From: Crossaster papposus
Lineage: Eukaryota > Echinodermata > Asteroidea > Velatida > Solasteridae
DNA: 64,000 bases
Assembly (NCBI GenBank): GCA_037893245.1
Contig: JBAIAA010000531.1
Span: forward strand, 2,356,001-2,420,000
Direction of reading: 5' to 3'
The position numbers were made by a program, and so were the translations under genes. This document shows, piece after piece, positions 11,224 through 20,779 of the stretch; position 1 is the first letter of the stretch; the number at the start of each line of letters is the position of its first letter. Below the pieces are notes generated by a model, which saw nothing but the letters and a program-made list of their open reading frames with translations, ran no database searches and was not told the origin of the DNA.

Positions 11224-11470
11224 CCTCACAAACCCTGAAGGTGCCGCCATTGCAGTACAAGTGTACTGCAACACAATGCGAGATTGTCGAACTACCGTCA
11301 TTGAAGAAGTTTTCACGTGAAGCAGCACCGACCAAATGGAAGGCAAAACAATTAAAAGACACGGAGGATGAAGCTGAAAGTATGGGGTCTGTGGAGTTTG
11401 AGCCACTGTCGAGTGGTGATGACTACACCCCGTCCAGCAGGCCTGACTCAGATTCAGATGTTGATTTCAG
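11224..11470 (+). CDS. Transposase exon 4
   Basis: Acceptor AATTGTATAG and donor TTCAG|GTATAC. It continues in phase with ASQTLKVPPLQYKCTATQCE and ends in an acidic Ser/Asp-rich segment (SGDDYTPSSRPDSDSDVDF). Acidic linkers before the catalytic part are common in this transposase group. Read on in isolation past the donor it would hit a stop; the splice is preferred because exon 5 continues in the right phase. Confidence 0.55.
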
Positions 11471-11721
11471 GTATACTCGCATATTAAAATGGTCATATAT
11501 TATTCCTATATTTTGTTGCTGTATGCAGCATGCAGAGAAGGCATCATCACAAATTGCACAACTCTTTATGCAGGCTTGTACCCTGGATTCCCTTTTTAAG
11601 TCCCCTTAATATGTAAACACCCTGCCCATACCTGTTTTTCATTTTACCTTTTAGTCTTTGGCAGTATGATCGAATACAATTTGTTAGTGGTATTTTTCCT
11701 GTTTACTTTGTGCATTCTTAG

Positions 11722-12759
11722 TTCCGATCTTGAAGCTGAGCCATCTTTTGGGGACAAGAAGTACATAGTCTTCGAAGGCAATCTCCTGGCACTATTTAAG
11801 AGATGTCCCAAGTGTGCCGGTGTGGACGGTAATTCTGTCCCCCGGTAACATTGTCCGGGGGGACAGAATTACCTAGGTAAAAGTGTCCCCCTAGAGCCGT
11901 TAATTCCGTCCCCCTCCAGTTTATTATGTCCCCTCTCTAGGTAATTTTGTCCCCCAATGTTCCACACATAAGTGGTTATTTTGATGTTATTTCAATGAAA
12001 AGCCCATATGGTATTTATTATTTGGACTTCTGTTCCCTTCATCGATTTATCAAAATAGAAATAAAAATATAAATAACTGTATTAATTAAATCAACCGATC
12101 TACGTTTCTGCGCGAAAGGGAAATTAGCGGTAATCAGTATTTTCAGACTTCTTGCACGCGTACAAATTCTGTATACCCAGCACGAAAGTGGCAGCACTTT
12201 TGACCACCTGTAATTTGTAGTACGTTACACATCCTACAGTCTGCCACAAATGATGCACCATGAAGAGGTGAACCTGTACTACACTGGTTGTTGCGTCTGG
12301 TGGGTGCTAGACTTGTGACGTTGCACGGGACAATTTTACCAGGGGGACACGTTTAACGTTGGGCAGGGAGACAGAATTACCTGGAGGGGGACAGAAATAC
12401 CTAGGTAAATGTGTCCCCCCGGACAGATTTACCGGGTCACGGCCTGGTAAGTCTGTCCGGGGGGACACATTTACCAGGGGGGACAGAATTACCTTTCACA
12501 CCGGCCCATCCAAAAGAAAAGCCTGTCGACCACTTGGTGGCACGCTTGTAGAGGTGCATCAGACCTGCCAAGTCAGAGCTTGCAGCTACTGGCGGAAGTG
12601 GAGGAGTCAGCCAATGGTTGGCAATTCTTCAGCTGGAAATTTGATGCTTGCTGCTGCCTTAGAATTATCTGGAGCATGCACCAAGAGAGTGTTACAAGCG
12701 CTAGCTTGTGTCAACATGGCTGTCTTCTGCTACCAAACCTTCTTTAATTATCAAAGAAG
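11722..12759 (+). pseudogene. Transposase exon 5, interrupted by a 684-bp element
   Basis: Acceptor TTCTTAG and donor AAAGAAG|GTATGT. The left part reads SSDLEAEPSFGDKKYIVFEG then NLLALFKRCPKCAG. The right part resumes from 12503 with PSKRKACRPLGGTLVEVHQT, ACSYWRKWRSQP, GNSSAGNLMLAAALELSGA and FFNYQRR. CPKC, GTL..V...C..C..WRSQP and the hydrophobic helix before the catalytic block match THAP/Kolobok-type transposases. The two parts are contiguous in frame if the 684-bp insert (11821-12504) is removed; left in place it adds in-frame stops. Confidence 0.7.
11817..12504. mobile_element. MITE-like element inserted in a coding exon, 4-bp CCGG duplication
   Basis: The left end CCGGTGTGGACGGTAATTCT and the right end (reverse complement CCGGTGTGAAAGGTAATTCT) are inverted repeats that continue into GTCCCCC-rich blocks. 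The centre repeats GTAAT..TGTCCCCC and its complement several times. CCGG occurs at 11817-11820 and 12501-12504 and is read here as the target duplication. The insert length, 684 bp, is a multiple of 3. An intron reading is less likely because no AG precedes the resumed coding sequence. Confidence 0.8.
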
Positions 12760-12950
12760 GTATGTAATGTGCACAGTATGCTTGATAATACATTGTCGTT
12801 TTGACAAGCAGAAACTAATAAATACTAGTGGCCCAATATGCCCTTCAGGATTGAGACACACATTGATAATGACTGTCTGAGATTAAAAAACTAGTTTGAT
12901 TTCAGACACAATTTAAAAAAAAATTAACTTAAATACAATTTGTGCTACAG

Positions 12951-13146
12951 ATTTCTACAGCCAGCTATTGTCGATGTCTGGAATGAAGACCAGAAAGACT
13001 TGATCGTGGATATGAAATCCCATCGCAGAAAAGCTCATCTTGGAATGGACATGAGAGCTGATAGTGTAGGGCATACTGCCAAGTATGGTTGCTACAGTGT
13101 GCTCGAACTTAATTACGGCAAAGTACTGCATATTGAGCTAGTGCAA
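12951..13146 (+). CDS. Transposase exon 6: first catalytic block
   Basis: Acceptor TGTGCTACAG and donor GTGCAA|GTAGGT. It reads FLQPAIVDVWNEDQKDLIVD, then HLGMDMRADSVGHTAKYG, then YGKVLHIELVQ. The D-S-x-G-H-x-A-K-Y-G segment followed by a beta-rich stretch is the conserved core of Kolobok-like DDE transposases, and its Asp (RADS) is the likely first metal ligand. That assignment is from remembered family patterns. Confidence 0.7.
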
Positions 13147-13499
13147 GTAGGTTTGTTTTTTAGTTTTAGTTTGAATAACAATTTTGTTTCTAATCCATTT
13201 AGCAATCCCAATGTGCATATCAGTTCCATTTTTACCAGCATTCTAATATCAGCTGGTTGTGGGAAAGGGTTGCAGACATACATCACGCAAAGAATAAAAC
13301 AGGTGCACAAAACATTTAATTTCTTTCGACTTGGCTACGTCTGCCTCCAAGTAGGTCTCCATTAAAATTAAATTAAATGTGCGGTAAATGTAACAACTGT
13401 GCTACCGATTCTCTATCAGTCGGTGCTTTTTGACGGCAATGATCAACTGATTTTTTTTTTGGTCAGTCTATTTTCTGGAGGCTTTGTTTTTCTACACAG

Positions 13500-13674
13500 A
13501 AAAGCGAGACCGCGTATAAATCTCCACTGATGGAGAAGGAGGGCCTGGTCCGTACAGTCAAATGGCTTGATGATAACAAGGTGGACATCGAGACAATTGT
13601 AACAGATCGCCATAAACAGATCACGAAATACAATTCCAGCCGGTTTACCTACTTGACCTCAAATGACCTTTGAA
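13500..13674 (+). pseudogene. Transposase exon 7, truncated after the TDRH motif
   Basis: Acceptor TCTACACAG, phase 0. It reads KSETAYKSPLMEKEGLVRTV then DIETIVTDRHKQITKY. MEKEGL and TDRH.QI are conserved, and the Asp of TDRH is the likely second catalytic acid. The frame then departs into non-family sequence (NSSRFTYLTSNDL) and stops. The downstream part with the third acidic residue is missing; the transposon sequence to 14230 lacks it. This copy therefore cannot encode a full transposase. Confidence 0.65.
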
Positions 13675-14240
13675 CTCAGTCCCAACTATAATATGAATAT
13701 GACCAAGTTGTAATTAGACCTCAATTTTTTTAACCAGTTCGTGCCGAAGGACGTGTATATACATGCACATTTTTACCGAGATTCAAAACGGCCGGAAATG
13801 CATGGGTGTGCTTCCCAATACCATTGGCCTGAACACGCCTCGGATCGAGTTTCAATAAAAATAATCCCGCACCTCGGCTCGGTGAATGTTACAATAATCC
13901 CGGTGCATACTGGTTAATGAGACGCATTTTACAATTTCAGCTTTTTTAGAACTTGACCTCAAATGACCTTTGAAGATTAAGGCCGTGTCCGTATTGCTGG
14001 CTTTGCCTGTGACTTTGGCTGATGCTGTGCTGTTGCTATGCTGTTGCTATGGGCGGTCATTGTCATGCATAGCAACGGCCGAAGTAACAGCCAAAGCCAG
14101 CAATTTGAACATGGCCTTACACGAGTGATCCCATTGTTTCTTCCTGAACAAGACAACAATCGACAAACAAAAAATGAGCCCCAGATTTACATGTAGTTCA
14201 TGGAACTGCCTTCCAAATTTATTGTCTTTTCCTTCCTTAC
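13655..14240. repeat. Direct repeat and filler replacing the transposase 3' end
   Basis: CTTGACCTCAAATGACCTTT occurs at about 13662 and again at about 13952. The interval holds AT-rich sequence, a C/G-rich stretch with no ORF and a short palindromic AGCAACAGCACAGC-type patch near 14020-14060. Nothing coding is seen. It looks like later insertion or deletion that removed the transposase C-terminus. Confidence 0.5.
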
Positions 14241-14263
14241 TGGAAATTGCAGGTTTAGGGATC

Positions 14264-14435
14264 TTACAGTTCTTCCAGCGGAGGATATTGAAAGCCCTTG
14301 TATGTTCCTCCTGGACTGGGATATGCCTCGTGTACCACTCTCATGATGCATGATGGTAACGGCACTCTGTTGTGCCTCCCTAGGTATCCCCAGCACCACC
14401 GAACTACTTGTCGATAGGCTATATGCCGGAATTTC
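14264..14435 (-). CDS. P2X7-domain protein, last exon
   Basis: Acceptor TTTTTTCTTTCAG, stop at 14264. It reads KFRHIAYRQVVRWCWGYLGR then RVPLPSCIMRVVHEAYPSPG and ends YKGFQYPPLEEL. AYRQ..RW.WG.LG...R...PSC....I...FP...G.Y.GF is the C-terminal half of the P2X7 cytoplasmic ('ballast') domain family. That fold binds zinc and guanine nucleotide in the vertebrate receptor. In invertebrates it is common as a stand-alone protein. No channel segment is present here. Confidence 0.85.
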
Positions 14436-15385
14436 CTGAAAGAAAAAAGTCTCACCGCATGATTTTCACATAGTTATACCAGTATTAATACAAACCGTGC
14501 ACATACCATTGTCAGCGTTAGCTAAACACCGTTTTTTTCTTTCTCTTAAACATCTTTTTGTAACCCAAAATTTTGATTCTGAGCTTCGGGTGTTCCCCTT
14601 AATTTTTCTATATGTAACCCTATCCCCATTTTCCAGAAACTTCTTTCCGCATCATGTGGACTTCAATTGTTCACAGGTCCACAGTACATATGAAGTGTTA
14701 GTACAGTGTACACACAATTCATGGTTGTACACAAATCCCCAAAACAAAAAATTATAATTTGCAATGAAACAAGCACAGGTTTAAGTACAATATAGTCCCC
14801 AAATTTGGGACTCTCAAACCACTGAAAACATGTAACACAAGAAAATAGACTGGCACATGAAACAACCAGTCCAATCATCGCACAGTTTAAATGTTTTGTT
14901 TTTACACGGTTGACCGAATCAGCAAAAAAGCCTTGTAAAGGTGTATTGGCAACACACTTTTAATGCTGACTTAGTCAACTGTGTCAAATGAACCATGTAC
15001 ATGTACTATTATTAGAACACTAAAGAGAAAGTCTGGTCAAACAGATGGACAAATGACGGACATGTAAGTCTAGTCTTGGTTTTCAAAATGAAACCATGTG
15101 TTATGATGTGGCTTTACTCTTGGTGCAAAATGTTGAAAAAAACGCTCCTTTAAAAATTGATTTGAGATCTCAAACTTGGCTGGTGAAATACCGAGGGCCT
15201 CTTCCTTAGCCACGTGAAACTTTGGAAAATTTTATCAGATAAAAAGTGAGTATAAAGTAAATGCCAAAATTCTTCTGTATATTATTATATTACTTTTAAG
15301 TGGGTGTAGGAGGGATGGAAATGGGTGTAGGAGGGATGGGAGTGGGACAGGGTCCGCATAAAATCTTGATTAAAAAGACACTCAC

Positions 15386-15512
15386 TTGTCCCTTTCTCCT
15401 TCAATGGCTGTAGCCCCATACTGTTGTCTATAGCCATAGTAAGCTGTCTGAAGTGTGCCTGGGTTCAAACACGTTGCATCAAACCACGGGTGTTCTGTCA
15501 AGCATCTGGGCC
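15386..15512 (-). CDS. P2X7-domain protein, middle exon
   Basis: Acceptor GCAATTAG and donor GACAA|GTGAGT. It reads CLTEHPWFDATCLNPGTLQT then AYYGYRQQYGATAIEGERDK. C(I/L)T.HP.F...CL....L..A...Y...YG is diagnostic for the P2X7 cytoplasmic domain. It splices in phase to the last exon (AA|G). The phase to exon 1 does not match directly, so a Cys-rich exon is missing or has been lost between 15520 and 16510. Confidence 0.85.
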
Positions 15513-16516
15513 CTAATTGCTAGGTACCATTCTCAATCCTTAAAAAATCCTCCAATTGCCCTACCCCCAAAATGTATTCATCTGCAATACTCTAAAATTC
15601 TCCAAAGTTTTGCACAATTTTAAAAATGAGTGATACCCACCTTCTCCAAAATCTTTATTTGCTTCAATCGCCATTCATGCTCAATCCTCCAAAATCATCT
15701 AAAACTGCAACGAGGGTTTTGGAGGATTGAGGTGGGTTAGGGTCAAAAGGCTTTAAAAGAAAATATAGATCCACTGAAAGCTTTTGTGATAAAGAGAACA
15801 AAAAAAAAACACTATTTTAATTTGGACTGCCATGTCGAAACACTGTGTGAAAATCTGCAGGGTTAACTTTGGAAAGAATTCCACACATAGACATCACTGC
15901 ACAAACCCTGAGACTGGTCTGTAAACAAATAGATTCTCAGTTAATTCTAAGATATTTTCTGAGCAAAATTTGACTTTTTAGGACGTTATTGCTTTCTGGT
16001 GGTTGGAGTTTGATTGGGAGAACATTTGTGATGTCCGTATATAAAATTTATGTTTAATACGGACACAGTTTTGATTTTTTGAGGGCAATTGCAGGGTAAA
16101 ACGACGATAGCGTATGCATGCAATAACAAACACACACGACTATAACAAACTAGTCTGTAGAGAAAAAAATTGCAGAAAAAAAAGTCCTATAACTATTTAA
16201 AAGCATATATATAGGCCTACTTCACAATCCCTGTTTTTGTTGTTTATTATTATTACCATACCAAGTTAAGTACCAACAATAGGCAATACCATTGGCTTTC
16301 TATTGCCATTATATTGGCCTAAAAAAAGTAGTCATGGGTTTAATGTTGTTTTAGTCTACACTTAATAAGCCAACATAAAAGGGAAAAATAAAAATAAATA
16401 AAAAATACTAGTGCTACTAGTAGCTACTGCTAAACTGTACTGCTACTTTAGTGCTACTGGCTGCTAGTGCTACTTGCTAGTGTTAAATCTGTTCTTTTCT
16501 CTATGGTTAAACGTAC

Positions 16517-16791
16517 CACTGGGTATTTCCTACACGATTGCGCCGGCGTGCTGTTTGTTCTTGTTCCCTGGTCTGGATTTGTGCATCGAACGTTGTTGCT
16601 GTGCCTGTGGTCGGTTGGGCTACAGGTTCAAATCGGTACGGCTCAGCACCACGAACATCATTTACCGGCCCCATTCCATCATCCTCGACGTCAATGAGTT
16701 CATCTTCGCTGAGATATGGTTCATTAACTTCATTCCCATCGTCACTTTCACTCGATGAAATCGACATTATTTTTGATGGACGAGTTGCCAA
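16517..16791 (-). CDS. P2X7-domain protein, first exon
   Basis: It starts MATRPSKIMSISSSESDDGN, is acidic to about residue 45, then reads EPYRFEPVAQP and ends RRRNRVGNTQW at donor CAGTG|GTACGT. The PYRFEP and RVGN..WC pattern immediately precedes the zinc-binding Cys cluster (WC.C..C) in P2X7-domain proteins. The following Cys exon is not visible on the minus strand between 15520 and 16510. The gene lies about 850 bp inside the right terminus of the transposon and converges on the transposase gene. Confidence 0.8.
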
Positions 16792-16892
16792 ATTGGTCTG
16801 GTTTCTACTACTTTATCAATGGTTTATTCGCAGAGAAAGGGTAGTCTGGTGGCAGTCACAAAGTACGACATATACGAAGTAACATGATGTCA

Positions 16893-17120
16893 TGTACACG
16901 CACGTTTGTTTATGGTGTAAATCGAGGAGTTTCCTTTGTTCCTCTCGAAAATTTCCTTTGTGTGTACTCTAACGTTTTTCGACGGCTCCCATTGGTTTTG
17001 TACACGAATCTCAATCGAGGTCGTCCTCGATTCTAACCCTAACCCCAATTCACCTTCGTGTCGCCAGGTATGTGTCCTCGATTTACACCATAAACAGACG
17101 CATGTATACACGTGCGCGCA
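16893..17120. mobile_element. Short hairpin MITE near the transposon's right end
   Basis: TTTATGGTGTAAATCGAGGA at about 16911 is the reverse complement of TCCTCGATTTACACCATAAA at about 17075, with further complementary CACGTG/TGTACA-type ends. Total length is about 230 bp with a loop of about 145 bp that includes a CTAACCCTAACCCC patch. No ORF. Confidence 0.7.
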
Positions 17121-17622
17121 CGTACATGTACGTATATGAACCAGCCTTCATGCGCGAAGTCTGAAACTTTGGCGTGTTTGGGGATTGTATTATGGGCCAT
17201 GGTTTTGGCCAAATGACAGCCAAGGTTGTTTTTATCACTTCAAAATAAACTTTTCGACTTAAAGCAGTTTTGTCTTAACTCTATTTAACCCATTTTTTTG
17301 TCATTTTAAACAGTTTCTTAGTGTAGAAAATACGGTTTTTTTTAACGCTGTTTACGGTGAAGTGTCGCGGGAGTCCGTGAATTTTTTCACTGCATCGCGC
17401 GCGTCGCGGTGATCGCCTTTTTTATCTCGGTGACGTCACATGCTAAACGTAAACACAACGATTTGACCTCGCGTGTTTCGCATTTTTGCCAGAGTGGGCG
17501 CAGCGAAAAAAACGCCCTCTTTCCCCCCCCCCCTCCTTGGTTTTTACCAGCAAATCCACTTTATTTGTATTTTTTAATGGTCAGTCTATCTCCAAAACAC
17601 CGTATCTCAAAATGTATGATAT
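17121..17622. other. Right subterminal region of the transposon
   Basis: No exon found. It contains T-runs and a C-tract (17522-17534). It is the likely promoter side for the minus-strand P2X7-domain gene, but I cannot point to a clear TATA box. Confidence 0.35.
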
Positions 17623-17641
17623 CTTTTGAGTTCCTCTTTAA

Positions 17642-18806
17642 TATAATTCCAAAATTTCTTAGGATTACTGTCGATACCTGACACAATGTGATCAATATGA
17701 TTTGCACGATTACGTTTTATTTTACATTTAACCTCATGCCTGACGTCTTTGTATCGTGACCAGTGCTCAGTACGGTTATATTTTTTGGCATTCTTAAAAA
17801 GTCTATTACGTTTCCTGATTAATTGTTTAATCTCGCCCGTAATCCATGGAGTGGACTTACGTTTATCGCAAACAACCTTGTGAGGTACAGTGGAGTCAAC
17901 AATATCAAAAAGTAAATGTTTCCAAGACAGCCAAGAGGACTGGATATCCCCATCTTTTATAGTATCAAGCAGTTTAGATTGCGCAATCCTTAAACTGTTA
18001 CGAAATTTGCCAAAATCAGCTTGCGAGTAGAAGTATACCTTCCTTTTTGCACCGGGAATCTGTTTCAACCCGCATGCACACTCAAAAATAACAACATCGT
18101 GATCGCTTATACCTGGGACAATATGCACATTTAAAATAATGTTCGGTTCACTACTAAATAACAAATCTAAAATATTACTACAAGACTCAGAGATTCTGGT
18201 CGGCTCGGTAACGTGCTGGAATAAAAAATTACATTCGATTAGAGCGATCATATGCTGAGAGAGCTCAGAATTGTCAGATGGTACAGGGTACCCGTCAACC
18301 CATTTTAGCTTAGGCAGATTAAAGTCACCCGTGAGGATAGTATTTCTGTGTTTAATACCGCTCTTATTAAGTAGCAATAGAGACCTACTTAACTCATTGA
18401 TAATATCAATTCCACTATTAGGAGGTCTATAAAAGACTCCTATAAAAATCGACTCTTTGTTTTTACGAACAACTTCACACCAAATAATCTCACAATGAGT
18501 GTTCAAGTCAGGCCGATGAATAACAGGGAGGCCCTTTTTAAATGCAATAAGAACACCTCCCCCATGTCTATTTCTATCTTTCCTGAAAGCAGAATATGTC
18601 GGAGGCAAACATTCAGCGGAGTTGATATCATCACATAAATGGGATTCGGTGATGCATATTACATCTGCATTCTCGAATTCAATAAGCGTATGGAAATCAC
18701 CTCTTTTATTTAATATGCTACGGGCATTTAAGGAAATGCACTTTAGGTTTTTAAGTGTATTAACACGTTTATAATTTACAGGGGATTTGTTACTTGGTTG
18801 ACAAAG
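17642..18806 (-). mobile_element. Non-LTR retrotransposon 1, 5' part (endonuclease)
   Basis: A minus-strand open frame that encodes an APE-type endonuclease. LKCISLNARSILNKRGDFHT, ICITESHL, RKDRNRHGGGVLIAF, FIGVFYRPP, LTGDFNLPKLKW and GISDHDVVIFE are the expected catalytic blocks. The frame ends ...PKKFWNYI at the TTAA target site. Codon continuity with the RT half at 6787 is exact. Together the two parts give an ORF of about 2.85 kb, typical of CR1/L2/Jockey-group elements. Confidence 0.9.
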
Positions 18807-18992
18807 TTATTATTCGACATATTCGTGACTTGAAATCATCTCGCTGAATAGAGAAATACTTCTTATACATAATTAATTCTCTATCACAAACTAGACAAAC
18901 GCGTCGCCGCACTGCTTTCAATGGAGTCGCCATGATGCATTACGTACCCGTATTATACTGTACGTAAAATCAACAGAAAGTTGTACGTACAA
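18807..18992 (-). mobile_element. Non-LTR element 1, 5' leader with short CxxC ORF
   Basis: A minus-strand ATG at about 18932 opens MATPLKAVRRRVCLVCDREL and continues to a stop after about 47 codons, just before the endonuclease frame. The CLVCD...C spacing could be the start of a zinc finger. It may be a remnant of ORF1 or the true N-terminus, reached by a frameshift. The 5' boundary of the element is not certain. Confidence 0.4.
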
Positions 18993-19045
18993 CAATTGAC
19001 TTCGACCTTTCCATAAACGGGTCCCATTTAAAAATAAAAATCGGT

Positions 19046-19876
19046 TTGTTTTGGATTATTCATCTTACAATAGTAAGTAGTCTTAACTCCATGGTAAGTC
19101 CGACTTGGGTCAAGTCTACAGCAAACGCCATTGCAGCAGCCGCAAAATGGTCCCATTCCCGATCCCTGGCCGGGCTTCTGTCACCCACGGACGATAACTT
19201 ATTCAAGACGGCGCTACAGGGATACAACCGGCAATCAGCCGCCCCGACAAAAAGAAAGGAGCCCATTACTCCGGATACTCTGGAGAAGATCTTGGCGAAC
19301 CATGGACAACCTGGGGCAACTTTGTCCGATCTTAGAACTGTATTCATTTGTTTTTTAAGTTACGCTGGTTTTCTCCGATTCAATGACATCTCCAATATTA
19401 GGCGTAAAGATTGTACCTTTTACCCAGATCGACTTGTTATATATTTAGTTAAATCTAAAACCGATCAATTTCGGCAGGGAAACAACGTTACAATTGCCAG
19501 AACATTTAAATCGACTTGCCCTGTTGCCATTGCCGAAAGATATCTGTTAGCCATGGGCGACAGTCCCGATTCTGAATTACCAGTTGTACGCCGTTTAACT
19601 ACTTCTAAGAAAGGGCTTGTTGCCACTTCTAACCCTTTAAGTTACAGTAGAACACGTGAGATGGTACTTGAAGCCATTAAGCCTTTTGTACCTGACATTG
19701 CCAAGTTTGGTCTTCACAGCCTTAGGTCAGGCGGTGCATCCGCAGCGAGTAATGCGCTTGTACCTTCTTGGCTAGTAGCGCGCCATGGCAGATGGAAGAC
19801 CGACAAGGCTAGACACGCTTACCTAAAACCAAATATCGAAGCTGAGCTGCTGCCGTCAAAGTCCCTTGGAATTTGA
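19046..19876 (+). CDS. Tyrosine recombinase (DIRS/Crypton-type integrase)
   Basis: 276 codons from the ATG, although the frame is open further upstream. The catalytic set is visible: Arg111 (AGFLRFNDIS), Lys136/138 (VKSKTD), His224-x-x-Arg227 (GLHSLRSGG), His247 or Trp250 (RHGRW) and Tyr259 (HAYLK). The SAM-like N-terminus precedes KKKEPIT-type sequence (KRKEPITPD). Tyrosine recombinases of this kind belong to DIRS/Ngaro retroelements or to Cryptons. No RT/RNase H lies next to it, so it is either a Crypton-like element, a DIRS remnant or a domesticated copy. The ORF is intact. Confidence 0.8.
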   Translation: MFWIIHLTIVSSLNSMVSPTWVKSTANAIAAAAKWSHSRSLAGLLSPTDDNLFKTALQGYNRQSAAPTKRKEPITPDTLEKILANHGQPGATLSDLRTVFICFLSYAGFLRFNDISNIRRKDCTFYPDRLVIYLVKSKTDQFRQGNNVTIARTFKSTCPVAIAERYLLAMGDSPDSELPVVRRLTTSKKGLVATSNPLSYSRTREMVLEAIKPFVPDIAKFGLHSLRSGGASAASNALVPSWLVARHGRWKTDKARHAYLKPNIEAELLPSKSLGI

Positions 19877-20139
19877 GGCACAATTTTGTCAATATTTGTA
19901 ACTGTATTACTGGTCCAGTTATTGGACAAGGCAGATATATCTACAATGTGAAATTCAGTTGTATAAATATGAGTCAGATGAATAAAGCGAGTTGACTTGG
20001 TGCTCACTACTGAATCCAACTTGTTCAAACAAATTACTTGTTTTTCAATCTTGTTTAATTTCAAGGTTTATTTATTTATTTATTTTCCCTGTATCTTCTG
20101 AAGTAGATATAGAGAAGAAATGTATTTTCTTACGAAGTA

Positions 20140-20475
20140 AGAAAAGCCGGTGTATGATCAGTGACCGGCTATTCCAATAGACTCTCATATTAGCCGGTGT
20201 ATGATCAGTGACCGGCTATTCCAATAGACTCTCGTAATGGCCGGTGTATGATCAGTGACCGGCTATTCCGATGGACTCTCATAATAGCCGGTGTATGATC
20301 AGTGACCGGCTATTCCAATAGACTCTCATAAAAGCCGGTGTATGATCAGTGACCGGCTATTCCAGTGGACTCTCATAGCCGGTGTATGATCAGTGACCGG
20401 CTATTCCAGTGGACTCTCATAATGGCCGGTGTATGATCAGTGACCGGCTATTCCAATAGACTCCATGTATGATCA
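20140..20475. repeat. Hairpin satellite array 1 (~50-bp unit)
   Basis: About seven copies of a unit with the perfect inverted repeat AATAGCCGGT / ACCGGCTATT around GTATGATCAGTG, followed by CCAATAGACTCTCAT. Variation is confined mostly to a few spacer bases. Every unit can form a 10-bp-stem hairpin. Confidence 0.95.
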
Positions 20476-20716
20476 GTGACCGGCTTAGATCTTCGCGATG
20501 CGGGGCGCCCTCTAACGTACGCCGTAGACCACGCGCGAATAACCTTCGCTAAGACCGTCTTGTTTATCTGCTCTAATCGCTCGGAAAATTCCGAGCAGAT
20601 GATTGTTTTGCATTTGCATGCGCCTGTGACGTTGCGTGAAAAATCGCGTGACGTAACTTGCATAATCGCTGACTCACTGGTATAGTTTCTGTACGTCGCA
20701 GCGACATGTGGACATA

Positions 20717-20723
20717 GTATAAA
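20717..20723 (+). promoter_or_regulatory. TATA-box candidate, copy 1
   Basis: TATAAAA about 60 bp upstream of the ATG at 20780, preserved in the second copy at about 21898. Spacing suits a short 5' UTR, but no transcription evidence exists. Confidence 0.45.
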
Positions 20724-20779
20724 ATAGACCATGTGAGCGCGTCGCGTGCGTTGTTGTTGTAGCGTTGTTTAGTGAAAAA

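Larger units (their letters stand above)
6788..17641. mobile_element. Kolobok-like DNA transposon with two convergent genes
   Basis: Termini AGAGGAACTCAAAAG at 6792-6806 and its exact reverse complement CTTTTGAGTTCCTCT at 17623-17637 are flanked by TTAA on both sides (6788-6791 and 17638-17641). The body is 10,846 bp. TTAA duplication plus a THAP-containing transposase is the combination known for the Kolobok superfamily. Deleting the element and one TTAA joins the LINE codons exactly in frame, which is strong evidence for the boundaries. It contains a plus-strand transposase gene (7199-13674) and a minus-strand P2X7-domain gene (16791-14264), tail to tail, and several nested MITEs. Both genes look damaged, so this copy is probably immobile on its own. 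Confidence 0.9.

Noticed and set aside
11821-12504. The GTCCCCC-rich insert as a normal intron
   Set aside because: It lacks an AG next to the resumed coding sequence, has long inverted termini and a CCGG duplication.
15842-15931. Small plus-strand ORF with C..C...H..H spacing (CVKICRVNFGKNSTHRHHC)
   Set aside because: Only 30 codons, lies in an intron of the opposite-strand P2X7-domain gene, and zinc-finger spacing is not canonical.
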